DNA of 64,000 nucleotides from Flagellimonas sediminis. GTDB taxonomy: Bacteria; Bacteroidota; Bacteroidia; Flavobacteriales; Flavobacteriaceae. The position numbers were made by a program, and so were the translations under genes. Below are positions 18,309 through 27,617 of this stretch, in pieces (the stretch's first letter is position 1; the number at the start of each line of letters is the position of its first letter). Location: contig NZ_JAAAMI010000011.1 in NCBI RefSeq assembly GCF_010500845.1, positions 55,132-119,131 on the forward strand. The letters run 5' to 3'. The notes beneath the pieces are model-generated. The model saw nothing but the letters and a program-made list of their open reading frames with translations, was not told where the DNA came from and did no database searches.

Positions 18309-20414
18309 TTAGGCCGGTTTTTTGTCCAGTGTATGGATGCCTTCCAGTTTGATAAACTTCAGCAATAACGCATTGACCGCTACAATGAGGGTACTGCCGG
18401 ACATTGAAAGTGCCGCAACCTCGGGGCTCAACACAAAAGGGTACAAAACCCCTGCCGCCAGCGGAAACGCCAACACATTGTAGCCAACGGCCCACCAGAG
18501 GTTCTGGTGCATCTTGCGTACAGTGGCACGGGAGAGCTCTATGGCACCTACGATATCATAGGGGTCGCTTTTCATGAGTACCACGTCCGCACTTTCCATG
18601 GCAACGTCGGTCCCGGCGCCAATGGCAAATCCTACTTCGGCTTGTGTTAGTGCGGGCGCATCGTTAACTCCATCGCCAACCATACCAACTTTCTTGCCTT
18701 GCGCCTGTAGCTCTTTCACTTTTTCGGCTTTTTGGGCCGGTAGCACATCGGCCATGACGTTATCTATCCCAAGGTCCTTGGCGATTCGTCTTGCGGTGGC
18801 TTCGTTGTCGCCTGTAAGCATAACCACTTCAATACCGCGCTTACCTAGTTTTTCTACCATTGCCTTTGACGATGGCCTTATGGCATCTGCGATAGCGATA
18901 AGCCCAATCACACGACCTGCTTGGGCCACGTGTACAGCGGTGCGACCATCTTCCTGCATTCTAGTGGCCTCGCTTTCCAGACCATCAAGTGGGAGCTTCT
19001 GGGTATCCATTAGCAGGCGGTTGCCAAGGAACACCGTTCCGGCGGCGGTCTCCGCACGTGCCCCCATACCGTCAAGACTTTCGAATTTTGTAGGTGCCTC
19101 CACGGTCAGTTTTTCCGCCCTGCGCAGTATGGCCTGTGCCAACGGATGGTCCGATCCCTGCTCTACGGCAGCGGCAGCAGTAAGCAATTGATCTTCGGTA
19201 ATACCTTTTGCAGTAACAATCTCCACAACCTCTGGCTGGCCAACGGTAAGTGTACCGGTCTTATCGCAGACGATGACGTTCAATTTTGTCGCGTCTTCTA
19301 GTGCCGATGCATTCTTGAAAAGAATACCGTTCTTGGCGCCCAGGCCGGTACTTACCATAACCGCCATTGGCGTTGCAAGGCCCAGGGCGTCCGGACAGGC
19401 GATCACAAATACCGTAATGGTCAATGTCAGTCCGAACATCAGCGGCTCCCCAATCCACCAAAACCAAACCGAAAAGGTTGCAAGGCCGATGATGATTGCG
19501 GCAATTACCAGTAATTGTGCTGCCTTATCCGCCAAAAGTTGTGCCGGCGCCTTGGAGTTCTGGGCCTCCTGTACCAGTTTTACGATCTGTGCCAGTGCCG
19601 AGTCGGCCCCAACCTTGGTCGCCTTGTAGCGGAAGCTACCGGTCTTGTTGATCGTGGCACCGATGACGGTGTCGCCGGGACCTTTCTTGACAGGCATGGA
19701 TTCTCCTGTGAGCATGGACTCGTCAACCAACGATTCTCCGCTTTCCACCGTTCCATCAACTGGAATTTTGGCACCTGGGCGCATCACGACGATTTCGTCT
19801 TGCAATACTTCCGCAGTTGGGACTTCGATCTCCTCACCGTTGCGGATAACCGATGCCTTTGCAGGCGTAAGGTCCATCAATGCCTTTATGGCCGATGAGG
19901 CTCCGGCACGGGCGCGCATTTCGAGCCAATGTCCGAGCAGGATAAAAACCAACAGAACGGCTATGGCCTCGAAGAACTGGTCGCCCCCTTCCAAAAAGAA
20001 TATACTGATGACACTGAAGATATAGCCCGTACCCACGCTCAGTACTATCAGTACTGCCATACCTAGAATGCCTTTTTTTAGGGCACGCCAGGCAGAAACA
20101 AAGAACGGCCAGCTTGGATAAAGTACCGCAGCACTTGCCAATAAAAACAGCCATAGGTTTAGGTCCAGACCAAACGGTGGTTGCGGCGGAGTGAAGAAGC
20201 CTCCCATCGGGGAGTAGATAAAGATCGGGATCGTGAAAATAAGGCAGATCCAAAAACGGTTGCGCAGATCGCGAACAATAGCCGCCATGTCCTGGCCGTC
20301 ATGGCCCATTTCGTAAGCCATTTGTTCAGACATCGTGGGCTGATCACCCTGGTTTTTGTGCCCTTCGTGGCCCTTGCCTGTATGGTCTGTTTGTTTTTTG
20401 TGTTCTTTTTTCAT
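18309..20414 (-). CDS. P1B-type metal ATPase with CPD motif
   Basis: A 701-residue heavy-metal ATPase. The His-rich N-terminus ([16 protein letters not shown] within residues 5-20) replaces an HMA domain. The core shows TGES (236-239), the membrane motif CPD (340-342) followed by ALGLATP, the phosphorylation site DKTGT (384-388), TGDN and [17 protein letters not shown] or TPC is expected at the metal site; Asp in place of Cys/His is unusual and makes the metal uncertain. Codon choice looks more GC-rich than in the CopB gene at 826-2826, which would fit separate acquisition. It follows the phosphoketolase/HAD remnants and precedes phosphofructokinase. Confidence 0.9.
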   Translation of the reverse strand: MKKEHKKQTDHTGKGHEGHKNQGDQPTMSEQMAYEMGHDGQDMAAIVRDLRNRFWICLIFTIPIFIYSPMGGFFTPPQPPFGLDLNLWLFLLASAAVLYPSWPFFVSAWRALKKGILGMAVLIVLSVGTGYIFSVISIFFLEGGDQFFEAIAVLLVFILLGHWLEMRARAGASSAIKALMDLTPAKASVIRNGEEIEVPTAEVLQDEIVVMRPGAKIPVDGTVESGESLVDESMLTGESMPVKKGPGDTVIGATINKTGSFRYKATKVGADSALAQIVKLVQEAQNSKAPAQLLADKAAQLLVIAAIIIGLATFSVWFWWIGEPLMFGLTLTITVFVIACPDALGLATPMAVMVSTGLGAKNGILFKNASALEDATKLNVIVCDKTGTLTVGQPEVVEIVTAKGITEDQLLTAAAAVEQGSDHPLAQAILRRAEKLTVEAPTKFESLDGMGARAETAAGTVFLGNRLLMDTQKLPLDGLESEATRMQEDGRTAVHVAQAGRVIGLIAIADAIRPSSKAMVEKLGKRGIEVVMLTGDNEATARRIAKDLGIDNVMADVLPAQKAEKVKELQAQGKKVGMVGDGVNDAPALTQAEVGFAIGAGTDVAMESADVVLMKSDPYDIVGAIELSRATVRKMHQNLWWAVGYNVLAFPLAAGVLYPFVLSPEVAALSMSGSTLIVAVNALLLKFIKLEGIHTLDKKPA

Positions 20415-20458
20415 TTTTTTACTGTTTTAGTTGTTTGATTTTATTTTAATACTTTTAT

Positions 20459-20671
20459 TTAATTTTTTAGACATGCGTTAATTGTTTCGATAATCCGTTT
20501 CGTTTCGTGGGGATTCCTTACACTTATAGAAACCACCCCAGTCTGTTTTACCGAATAGTCATTGCCCCCCGGAAATAAGGCGTCCCCGATAAAAATCATT
20601 TCAGATCGTATTTTTTGATGATACGGTTTAGATGGACATATATAAAGTTTTGGCCCGGGGTAGTGCCCCAA
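20459..20671 (-). pseudogene. HAD phosphatase C-terminal fragment
   Basis: The useful part of this 70-codon frame is from about 20612 down. It reads [19 protein letters not shown], then KQTGVVSISVRNP, HETKRIIETI, which is the conserved end (motif IV GDxxxxGND) of HAD-IIB phosphatases/phosphomannomutases. The first 20 residues are an out-of-frame reading of the phosphoketolase stump. The nucleophile and lid domains are missing, so no enzyme can result. The fragment is fused directly to the phosphoketolase stump, the footprint of a deletion. Confidence 0.65.
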
Positions 20672-20850
20672 TGCCCCAATAACATGGGTTTAATATGTTC
20701 CGCTTTCAACGGTTGCCGCATCAGGGGATTATCCCATAGATATATCTGACCTACGGATAGGTAATTGGTCGCCCGCCAGTATGCATCCATTTTATCCAAA
20801 AGTTCTGGAGCTATTTCCATTTGTCCCTTTTTACTATTTTTATTTTCCAT
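20596..20850 (-). pseudogene. Phosphoketolase N-terminal fragment
   Basis: This 84-codon frame encodes [32 protein letters not shown], then [15 protein letters not shown] and [16 protein letters not shown]. It is the strongly conserved start of xylulose-5-phosphate/fructose-6-phosphate phosphoketolase, which normally runs to about 800 residues. The match stops exactly at KKYDL, where intact enzymes go on with the thiamine-diphosphate site, and a stop follows. About 90 per cent of the gene is gone. The neighbour acetate kinase would have used the acetyl phosphate made by the full enzyme. Confidence 0.8.
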
Positions 20851-20862
20851 GTCTTACTTATT

Positions 20863-22071
20863 TTATAGCTGTCTTTCTTTGTTTTTGGACTTGTTATACA
20901 AATCCGTTGTGTTTCTTGCAATGATCGACTCTTCATTTGTAGGCATTACCAATACTTTTACTTTGCCATTTATCATGGAGATCTGAAACCCATTTTGATT
21001 GTTTTTGTCCTCATCCAATTCAATTCCGGCAAAGCCCAAGCCTTCACAAATTCTTGAACGGATGATCGGTGCTTTCTCGCCGATACCCCCGGAAAAAACC
21101 AATATATCAAGGCCTCTCAACACGGCCATAAACGAACCGATCCACTTTTGTATATGATAACAGAAAAGGGCTACTGCCTCTGCCGCCCTTTCGTCCGAGC
21201 TTTCTTTTTGTAACAGATCTTGCATATCGGCACTTGTTTCGGAAATTCCCAGAAGACCTGATTCATGATTGATCAAATGGTTGAACTGTTTGGTGTTCAT
21301 TCCTTCGCTGTTCATCATATACCAAGCCACGCCGGGGTCCAGATCGCCACTCCGTGTGCCCATGACGCAACCACCTGTGGGGGTAAAGCCCATGGTGGTA
21401 TCAATGCTTTTTCCATCCTTAACGGCTGCCATACTGGCCCCATTCCCAAGATGGGCCAGAATGACCCTCCCATTAGACTCAACTCCCATTTTTGTTTTGA
21501 GTTCTTCCATGAGATAGGTATAGGACAAGCCATGAAAACCATACCGCTGAATACCTGCTTTGTCAAATCGCCTTGGTATGGGCAGTATTTTAGCAATACG
21601 GGGCATCGTTGTGTGAAAGGAAGTATCGAAACATGCTATCTGTAACAGGTCGGGGTATCTGCTTTTGAACAGTTCGATGATTTCGATCTCGGCAGGAAGA
21701 TGATCTAGATCATAATCACGGATATCTTTTAATTCCTTTAATAAAGATGCGTTTATTACTTCTGCGTGTGTGTGGTTCAAACCATGGACAATGCGATGTC
21801 CAATACATGTGACCCTATCAAAACAAGGTTGTTTTTTGAGCCAAAGGACCAGAAATATGGCAGCTTCATAAAAGCCGGGGCAATATATCCTATTACCTAT
21901 CTTTTCATCATTCTCAGGATAGGTTAAATTAAAGGTGGTACCATCCAACCCAATGCGGTCGATACTCCCGAAAAATAAGGGCTTTGGGTTTATGGCCATT
22001 TCATACATAGCGAACTTGATACTGGATGAACCGCCATTGATCGTTAAGAGATTTGAATTTTCCGGAAGCAT
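20863..22071 (-). CDS. ackA: Acetate kinase
   Basis: Acetate/propionate kinase of about 402 residues from the chosen start MLPENSNLLTINGGSSSIKF; a frame extension upstream to 22140 lacks family similarity. Family motifs are visible: the N-terminal NGGSSSIKF, FDTSFH, the ATP-binding GRVILAHLGNGAS, TPTGGCVMGTRSGDLDP and FSGGIGE. It makes ATP from acetyl phosphate. Phosphoketolase, the expected local source of acetyl phosphate, survives only as a fragment 13 bases downstream. The paired GTCAT/ATGAC half-sites 44-76 bases upstream of the start may be an operator. Confidence 0.93.
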   Translation of the reverse strand: MLPENSNLLTINGGSSSIKFAMYEMAINPKPLFFGSIDRIGLDGTTFNLTYPENDEKIGNRIYCPGFYEAAIFLVLWLKKQPCFDRVTCIGHRIVHGLNHTHAEVINASLLKELKDIRDYDLDHLPAEIEIIELFKSRYPDLLQIACFDTSFHTTMPRIAKILPIPRRFDKAGIQRYGFHGLSYTYLMEELKTKMGVESNGRVILAHLGNGASMAAVKDGKSIDTTMGFTPTGGCVMGTRSGDLDPGVAWYMMNSEGMNTKQFNHLINHESGLLGISETSADMQDLLQKESSDERAAEAVALFCYHIQKWIGSFMAVLRGLDILVFSGGIGEKAPIIRSRICEGLGFAGIELDEDKNNQNGFQISMINGKVKVLVMPTNEESIIARNTTDLYNKSKNKERQL

Positions 22072-22114
22072 TTTTTGTTCTAGGTATTTAAAATTAGAAT
22101 ATTGATAACTCGGT

Positions 22115-22147
22115 GTCATGACCAAAATGACTATTCGCACCAGTCAT
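22115..22147. promoter_or_regulatory. Candidate operator upstream of ackA
   Basis: Overlapping inverted half-sites: GTCAT-N7-ATGAC (22115-22131) and ATGACT-N9-AGTCAT (22127-22147). The core ATGACCAAAA also occurs upstream of the aldolase gene. The position, 44-76 bases before the chosen ackA start and at the end of the preceding small gene, suits regulator binding. Which regulator binds is unknown. Confidence 0.35.
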
Positions 22148-22362
22148 GAATCCGACTCATCAAAAGCACAGCTCTTGTTTTCCATAAAACCGGCGGCCAT
22201 CTTTTTGTATTCCTCGCCAAGGTGCTCTCCGCACCATTCAAGAAGAGCCGGTTGTTCGGAACAGGTGGTATTACGTACCGCCTTTTTCAGTTCCATCTTT
22301 AACAACCGCTTGTCGAAGCTGACTTTTTTCAATATGGTTTCGTGATATTCCAGTGTTTTCAT
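22144..22362 (-). CDS. Small hypothetical protein
   Basis: A 72-residue protein starting MKTLEYHETILKKVSFDKRL, mainly helical, with Cys residues at three places (TTCSEQ, EWCGEH, KSCAF). I do not recognise a named family. It lies between glycogen phosphorylase and acetate kinase in the same direction and is probably cotranscribed with them. The clean A-rich start region and its position suggest a real gene. Confidence 0.5.
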   Translation of the reverse strand: MKTLEYHETILKKVSFDKRLLKMELKKAVRNTTCSEQPALLEWCGEHLGEEYKKMAAGFMENKSCAFDESDS

Positions 22363-22386
22363 CTGTTCAATTATTTGAAATTTGAT

Positions 22387-24927
22387 TTAATGCTGCCATA
22401 GTATCAAGCTATTCTCCAACGGTACGGATACACCTTCGTAGCTGGGTACAATGCGCACCGTATAATGATCCGTCGGCCGGGAAGTGTTTACCTCTGCATA
22501 AAAGTTATGTGCCCCATCTTCCCCCATCCAATCCAATTTCATCTTGATGTTTTCGGGTGCCCCACCGTTGATCCCTTCCGCGAACAGTTCTACCTGAACA
22601 TGTTTTGGGTTTATCCCATTTAACCAGATAGGTGCCTTAAAGTGATGTTTTTGGCGTTCGCTTTCGATTTGAACTTGTCCGAATTTTATGGCATCCCATT
22701 TAGCTTTGAGCTCATGGCCTGCGCCAACGATTCTTTTCCCTTTAGCCCCTTTTCTCGCTGCGCACTTTTTATAGTTGATCGCCGCTGGCAGATAATAGTC
22801 CTCCGTATATTCGCGAACCGTTCGGTTGGCTGAAAAACGGGGCGTTAGGGTCGCCATACTTTTTCGCATGCGCTCTACCCAAATTTCCGATACTCCTTTT
22901 TTGTTACGTGCGTAGAATTCGGGGACGACCTGCTGCTCCAGTATTTCATATAGTGCTGCTGCCTCGTGCGCGTCCCACGCGGGATCGTCGCCATGTTCTT
23001 GGCCATCGCCCAAGGCCCAGCCTACTTCGGGAGTATAGGCCTCGGCCCACCAACCGTCCAGTACCGAAAGATTGAGGCCACCGTTCACAAGTACTTTCAT
23101 GCCACTGGTACCACTGGCTTCCCAGGGCCGTCTTGGCGTATTGAGCCATACATCCACGCCCTGGACCAAATTTTCCGCCAACATCATGTCATAATCACTT
23201 AGAAAGAGGACATGCCTGTGCAGATTATGCTGTTGGATAAACTGCACCCATTTTCGTATCAATCCTTTTCCCGCTTCATCAAATGGCGGTGCTTTACCGG
23301 CCAGGACCAATTGTACCGGATGTTCCGGGTTGGTAAGGATTCGTACAAACCGCTCGGGATCGTGTAACAAGAGATCCGGTCTTTTATACGGCACAAACCG
23401 GCGGGCGAAGCCCAAGGTCAGGGTGTCCGGGTCAAAAACCTGTTTCGCGCCCCCAACCACTTCCGCCGGAAGGCCCGAGATTATTGCCTGCGTCTCAAAC
23501 CTTTCCCTGACAAAGCCGACGAGGCTATTGCGGGATCGGGCCCTAAATTCCCAGAGTTTTTCGTCGGATAGTTTCGAAATATGTGCTGAATGGTCATCGA
23601 GTTCGCCCCTCCAGCGATCCTTTCCGCAGGATTCCGTCCAGATTTCATCGGCATATTTGGAATCCCAGCATGGCATGTGCACTCCATTGGTCACATGGCC
23701 TACCGGAACTTCAGCTTCCGGCCAACGCGGGAAAAGATTGTTGAAAAGATTTCTGCTTACCTCTCCGTGCAAACGGCTAACGCCATTTACCGCCCCGCTA
23801 CCACGAATGGCCAGATAGGCCATGTTAAAACTTTCCGATCGGTTATTGGCGTCCGCACGCCCCAAGGCCATCAGATCATTAAAATCCAGGTCCAATTCTT
23901 CTTTGGTATAAGCACCTAGATGGTATTCCATGGACGAGGGACTGAAATGGTCAAAACCGGCAGCAACTGCTGTATGAGTGGTAAATAGGTTGCCCGCCCG
24001 GGTTACGGCAAGCGCCTCTTCGAAAGAAGTGCCGTTCGCCTTCATAAAATCGTTGGCACGTTCCAGGACCAAAAACGCCGCATGACCTTCGTTCATATGG
24101 CAGACTTCGGGTTTTATATCCAAGGCTTTTAGTAATCTGTAGCCTCCTATACCCAATATGATCTCCTGTTTTATGCGCAGTTCGGGCCCACCCCCATACA
24201 GCTCATCGGTAATTCCACGATGAATCGGCAAGTTGGCGGCGTCGTTGCTATCCAAAAGATAGAGTCTCGCCCTTCCTACCTGTACCTGCCAGGCCCGGAG
24301 CCATATCGGGTGACCGGGCAACGATACCTTTATACGAAGCCATTCCCCGTTCGGTAAGCGTAAGGGCGTAACGGGCAATTGCCCCGGGTCGTTATAGGGG
24401 AACAGGGCATTTTGCGTGCCGTATTTATCGATTTCCTGACGGAAATAGCCTTTGGCATAAAGTAGCCCAACGGCAACAACGGGCACGCCCAGATCGCTGG
24501 CGGCTTTCAGTTGGTCTCCCGCTACATTGCCCAGGCCACCGGCATAAATAGGCAGGGCCTCGTTGAGCATATATTCCATACTGAAATAGGCAATGGTCGT
24601 AAGTGCTGCCTTCGGATGTTTTTCCTGAAACCATGAAGGAGCGGAATTCGCTTGTTCGTTTGCCTTTAATAGGCCTTTAAGTTTTTCTCGAAAAGCCGGG
24701 TCCGTCAAACGCTCCTCCAGTCGATCTCGTGAAACCGTTTGTAGAATGACCCATGGGTTTCGTGTGAATTCCCAGAGTTCCGGATCTAGTTGCTGCCATA
24801 ATTCATCCGAGGCATGGTTCCATGACCACCGGATGTTCAGGGCCAGTTCAATAAGGGCATCGATTCCCTCGACGTCCGTGTGCATCAATCCGTAGAATTG
24901 ATCTGTACTGTATTTTTGTTTTTTCAT
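22387..24927 (-). CDS. glgP: Alpha-glucan phosphorylase (GT35, DUF3417 type)
   Basis: Releases glucose 1-phosphate from glycogen or maltodextrin with a pyridoxal-phosphate cofactor. The 846-residue protein has the DUF3417 N-terminal domain (about 10-130, with SWNHASDELWQQLDPELWEF) found in the Thermus/Thermotoga-like phosphorylase subgroup. It then has the catalytic domain with GGLGNVAGDQLKAASDLGVP, CHMNEGHAAF and the PLP-binding region EASGTSGMKV near residue 605. There is no signal peptide, so it is cytoplasmic. With the intracellular amylase, PfkA, aldolase, GAPDH and enolase nearby it would feed stored glucan into glycolysis. Confidence 0.94.
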   Translation of the reverse strand: MKKQKYSTDQFYGLMHTDVEGIDALIELALNIRWSWNHASDELWQQLDPELWEFTRNPWVILQTVSRDRLEERLTDPAFREKLKGLLKANEQANSAPSWFQEKHPKAALTTIAYFSMEYMLNEALPIYAGGLGNVAGDQLKAASDLGVPVVAVGLLYAKGYFRQEIDKYGTQNALFPYNDPGQLPVTPLRLPNGEWLRIKVSLPGHPIWLRAWQVQVGRARLYLLDSNDAANLPIHRGITDELYGGGPELRIKQEIILGIGGYRLLKALDIKPEVCHMNEGHAAFLVLERANDFMKANGTSFEEALAVTRAGNLFTTHTAVAAGFDHFSPSSMEYHLGAYTKEELDLDFNDLMALGRADANNRSESFNMAYLAIRGSGAVNGVSRLHGEVSRNLFNNLFPRWPEAEVPVGHVTNGVHMPCWDSKYADEIWTESCGKDRWRGELDDHSAHISKLSDEKLWEFRARSRNSLVGFVRERFETQAIISGLPAEVVGGAKQVFDPDTLTLGFARRFVPYKRPDLLLHDPERFVRILTNPEHPVQLVLAGKAPPFDEAGKGLIRKWVQFIQQHNLHRHVLFLSDYDMMLAENLVQGVDVWLNTPRRPWEASGTSGMKVLVNGGLNLSVLDGWWAEAYTPEVGWALGDGQEHGDDPAWDAHEAAALYEILEQQVVPEFYARNKKGVSEIWVERMRKSMATLTPRFSANRTVREYTEDYYLPAAINYKKCAARKGAKGKRIVGAGHELKAKWDAIKFGQVQIESERQKHHFKAPIWLNGINPKHVQVELFAEGINGGAPENIKMKLDWMGEDGAHNFYAEVNTSRPTDHYTVRIVPSYEGVSVPLENSLILWQH

Positions 24928-24964
24928 CTTTCTATTTCATTTTCAGATTAGTATTCATTCCTGT

Positions 24965-25888
24965 TCATTGTGATTTTCCGTCAAAATAATTATCTATCGC
25001 TTTCCAAACCTCAAGTGGTACCTTCAGAAAGAGCTGGTGGTCACCATCCCGTATTTCCATTAATTTTGCACGGGGAAAAGACTTTGCAAACTTTTCCACG
25101 TTGACAAAGGGTGCCACTTTATCATCGGTGCCTTGGATAAAGAGGATCTTTCGATTGATTATGTTCTTCGTAAGGGCGTAGAGATCCGTTTTTAGAATGA
25201 CCTCGTCCAACGAATTGTAGTAGCTCTGCCAGGTATGCTTTTTCGAGTCCCTAAAAACGTCATCGGTCAGGTTTTTAGGCTTGAACCATTGGACAATGTA
25301 TAAGGGGTGGAGCATACAGAACACTTTCCCATAGGAGCTTACGGCAAGCTTGTCAAAAAAGGAATTACTGGACATCTGTTCCAAAAATTGGTCTTTGCCT
25401 TCGAAAACGGGGAGGCCTATGACCGTAGCCCCTCTAAACCAGTCGGGGCGTTCCGCAAAGAGGGCCAAGGAAATTACCGCGCCCATGGAGTGGCCCAAGA
25501 TAAGGGTGTTGCCATTATTAAAGCCCTCGTTCGTGATGATGTTCTCAAGTGCCGCAAGCTGAATTTCGAGGGTATATTCACTTTGGGGTTTTGGCGAATC
25601 GCCAAAGCCCAACAAGTCGACCAAAAGAAGCCTGTACGTTCCGGTAACTTGTTCCAAATCCTTTTTCCAATAATCTTTAGTACCTGCCATGCCATGGATC
25701 AGGATGATGTTCCTTTCGCCCTTGCCCACTATTTCATAGTTCAAGGGCATGGTATCGGGATCATATTCAGGAGCTACCACGACCATTAGGTATTGGTACC
25801 CCGCTACCGAGATGAACAATACCAGAATCACCACTACTGCCAAAAAAACCATTTTTTTTATCTTTATGTATTTCATTATCCTATCCAA
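24965..25888 (-). CDS. Membrane-anchored alpha/beta hydrolase
   Basis: A 307-residue serine hydrolase with one N-terminal membrane helix (MVFLAVVVILVLFISVAG), so the catalytic domain probably faces the periplasm. The fold markers are the oxyanion segment LIHGMAGTKDYW, the nucleophile elbow GHSMGAVISLA, a late Asp (FIQGTDDKVAP) and the His in DGDHQLF. An ATG four codons in is an alternative start. It lies between amylase and phosphorylase genes, but nothing visible links it to glucan metabolism; the substrate is unknown. Confidence 0.85.
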   Translation of the reverse strand: MDRIMKYIKIKKMVFLAVVVILVLFISVAGYQYLMVVVAPEYDPDTMPLNYEIVGKGERNIILIHGMAGTKDYWKKDLEQVTGTYRLLLVDLLGFGDSPKPQSEYTLEIQLAALENIITNEGFNNGNTLILGHSMGAVISLALFAERPDWFRGATVIGLPVFEGKDQFLEQMSSNSFFDKLAVSSYGKVFCMLHPLYIVQWFKPKNLTDDVFRDSKKHTWQSYYNSLDEVILKTDLYALTKNIINRKILFIQGTDDKVAPFVNVEKFAKSFPRAKLMEIRDGDHQLFLKVPLEVWKAIDNYFDGKSQ

Positions 25889-25912
25889 ATTCTTAACGAG
25901 GTTCTGTTTCCG

Positions 25913-27598
25913 CTACTTGTTCTTGAACATCAAAAACTCCATGGGTTTTAGCTTTACCTTGATGAAAAGGCGGCCAGCTTCTTGATCTGTATTCTTTTCT
26001 ATTCTGATTTTTTTCTTGTTACCATAGATGCAGTCCATAAGACTACCCTCTTTATTGATAGCGGTATCGACCGCTATATATTCTTCTTTGGTATCCTTTG
26101 GGGAAGAATTATAGACGACAAGGATTTCGCCCTGATGCAGGATCCTTGAAAATGCCAATAGGCATTCCTTGCCATCGGGAAAATGAAAATCAACCCCGTT
26201 TTTTGAAATTTCCCTGAAATACATTCGACCGAACTTTAGAATGGACTCTTTCTGTCTTAAATGTGCCAAGACCGAAATTCGCTTGTATATCCATGAACCT
26301 TGGTTCAATACGTTGGTCTCCTTATCATCGGGATCGAACATTCCTTCCCTGATATACCGGTCATCCATACCGTTACCCTCAAAACCTTGTTCGGTACCGT
26401 AATAAATACATGGGGCGCCAAGGGCACAAATAAGAAAGCCCATGCCCGCAACAATTTGCTCGGGAGCGGCATTATGGCCGAAGCGATGCTTAAAGTCCAT
26501 CCCCACCTGGTCGTGGTCATCGATATAGGTCACCAGGAATTCCCCATATTCGCCCCTGCTCAAAGCATTCTTTTGCAGTTCTGCATACCGCCGTATCAAT
26601 CGGTTCGGGGATGAATTCCCCTTTATGACCTCTGCCAGAACACTGTGTAACGGATGATCTAAAATGGAATCTAGGCCGTAATATACATTCCGGTCCTTCG
26701 GCAGCATTTTGGGGCCTATATAGGGATTGCCCATCTCATCATTACCGATAATTTCGCCAAACAAAAAGAAGTTTCTTTTGCCCAAGGTGTAGGCATATTC
26801 CCTTATGTTGGAACAAAAACGGCTGATATCGCTACCCTTCATGTGTTTGACGGCATCCAATCGGAAACCGTCCACATCCGTCTCGCGTATCCAATAACAG
26901 TGTATCTTGACCAATATATCCAGTAAACTTTCGCTGGCGGGAGAACCATCGTTCCTAAATGTTTTTAACGTAAAGAAGTCGCCTTCCTGGGTCTCGGGAT
27001 ACGCATCGAAATTCCTGATTTGCCCTTTTCGGTTATACATTTCGGGGTCTGCCAGTTCGACTGGAAGCGGCCTGTCTTTCTCGCGCCAACCTCCTAGTGG
27101 AAAACGTTGTCCACCAGCATAGAAATAATCATAATCAAAAGGATAGGACCAATTATCCCCGGAATGGTGCAGAACGATATCCAAAAAGACCCTTATATCA
27201 AGCCCGTGTGCCTTGTCCACCAATTGTTCCAGTTCTTCCTTGGTGCCCCAGCGTTTGTCCACGTCCATATAGTTCTGGATCGCATAGCCATGGTAGGATC
27301 CCGGGTTATTTTCAAACACGGGACTTAACCAGATAGCCGTACAGCCCAAATTTTTGATGTAATCGATATTGTCCATAATGCCTTTGAGGGTGCCCCCAAA
27401 AGGCTTTTGCAACTGGTCTTCGTTCCCGAAACCGGCATGCCTGAAGTCGAAATTCTTCGAATGTCGTTTATTGCTATCATGAAACCGGTCGACCATCATA
27501 AAATAAATGATCTCCTCCCGCCATTCCCTGTGACAGTTTACCCAGTACGCCTTGCCCGGTTTCGGGGAAAGATCTATTTTGCTAATTGATTTTATCAT
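25913..27598 (-). CDS. Alpha-amylase family glycoside hydrolase (GH13)
   Basis: A 561-residue GH13 enzyme without a signal peptide, thus cytoplasmic. The four conserved regions are readable: DIVLHHSGDN, the nucleophile Asp in DGFRLDAVKH, the acid/base Glu in FLFGEIIGND and the transition-state Asp in YIDDHDQ. A small beta-sandwich C-domain closes the protein. It would hydrolyse or rearrange alpha-1,4-glucans inside the cell, working with the phosphorylase two genes downstream. Whether it is an amylase, a maltogenic enzyme or a branching-like enzyme cannot be decided by eye. Confidence 0.9.
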   Translation of the reverse strand: MIKSISKIDLSPKPGKAYWVNCHREWREEIIYFMMVDRFHDSNKRHSKNFDFRHAGFGNEDQLQKPFGGTLKGIMDNIDYIKNLGCTAIWLSPVFENNPGSYHGYAIQNYMDVDKRWGTKEELEQLVDKAHGLDIRVFLDIVLHHSGDNWSYPFDYDYFYAGGQRFPLGGWREKDRPLPVELADPEMYNRKGQIRNFDAYPETQEGDFFTLKTFRNDGSPASESLLDILVKIHCYWIRETDVDGFRLDAVKHMKGSDISRFCSNIREYAYTLGKRNFFLFGEIIGNDEMGNPYIGPKMLPKDRNVYYGLDSILDHPLHSVLAEVIKGNSSPNRLIRRYAELQKNALSRGEYGEFLVTYIDDHDQVGMDFKHRFGHNAAPEQIVAGMGFLICALGAPCIYYGTEQGFEGNGMDDRYIREGMFDPDDKETNVLNQGSWIYKRISVLAHLRQKESILKFGRMYFREISKNGVDFHFPDGKECLLAFSRILHQGEILVVYNSSPKDTKEEYIAVDTAINKEGSLMDCIYGNKKKIRIEKNTDQEAGRLFIKVKLKPMEFLMFKNK

Positions 27599-27617
27599 TA
27601 TCCGTTTCTTTTAATAA

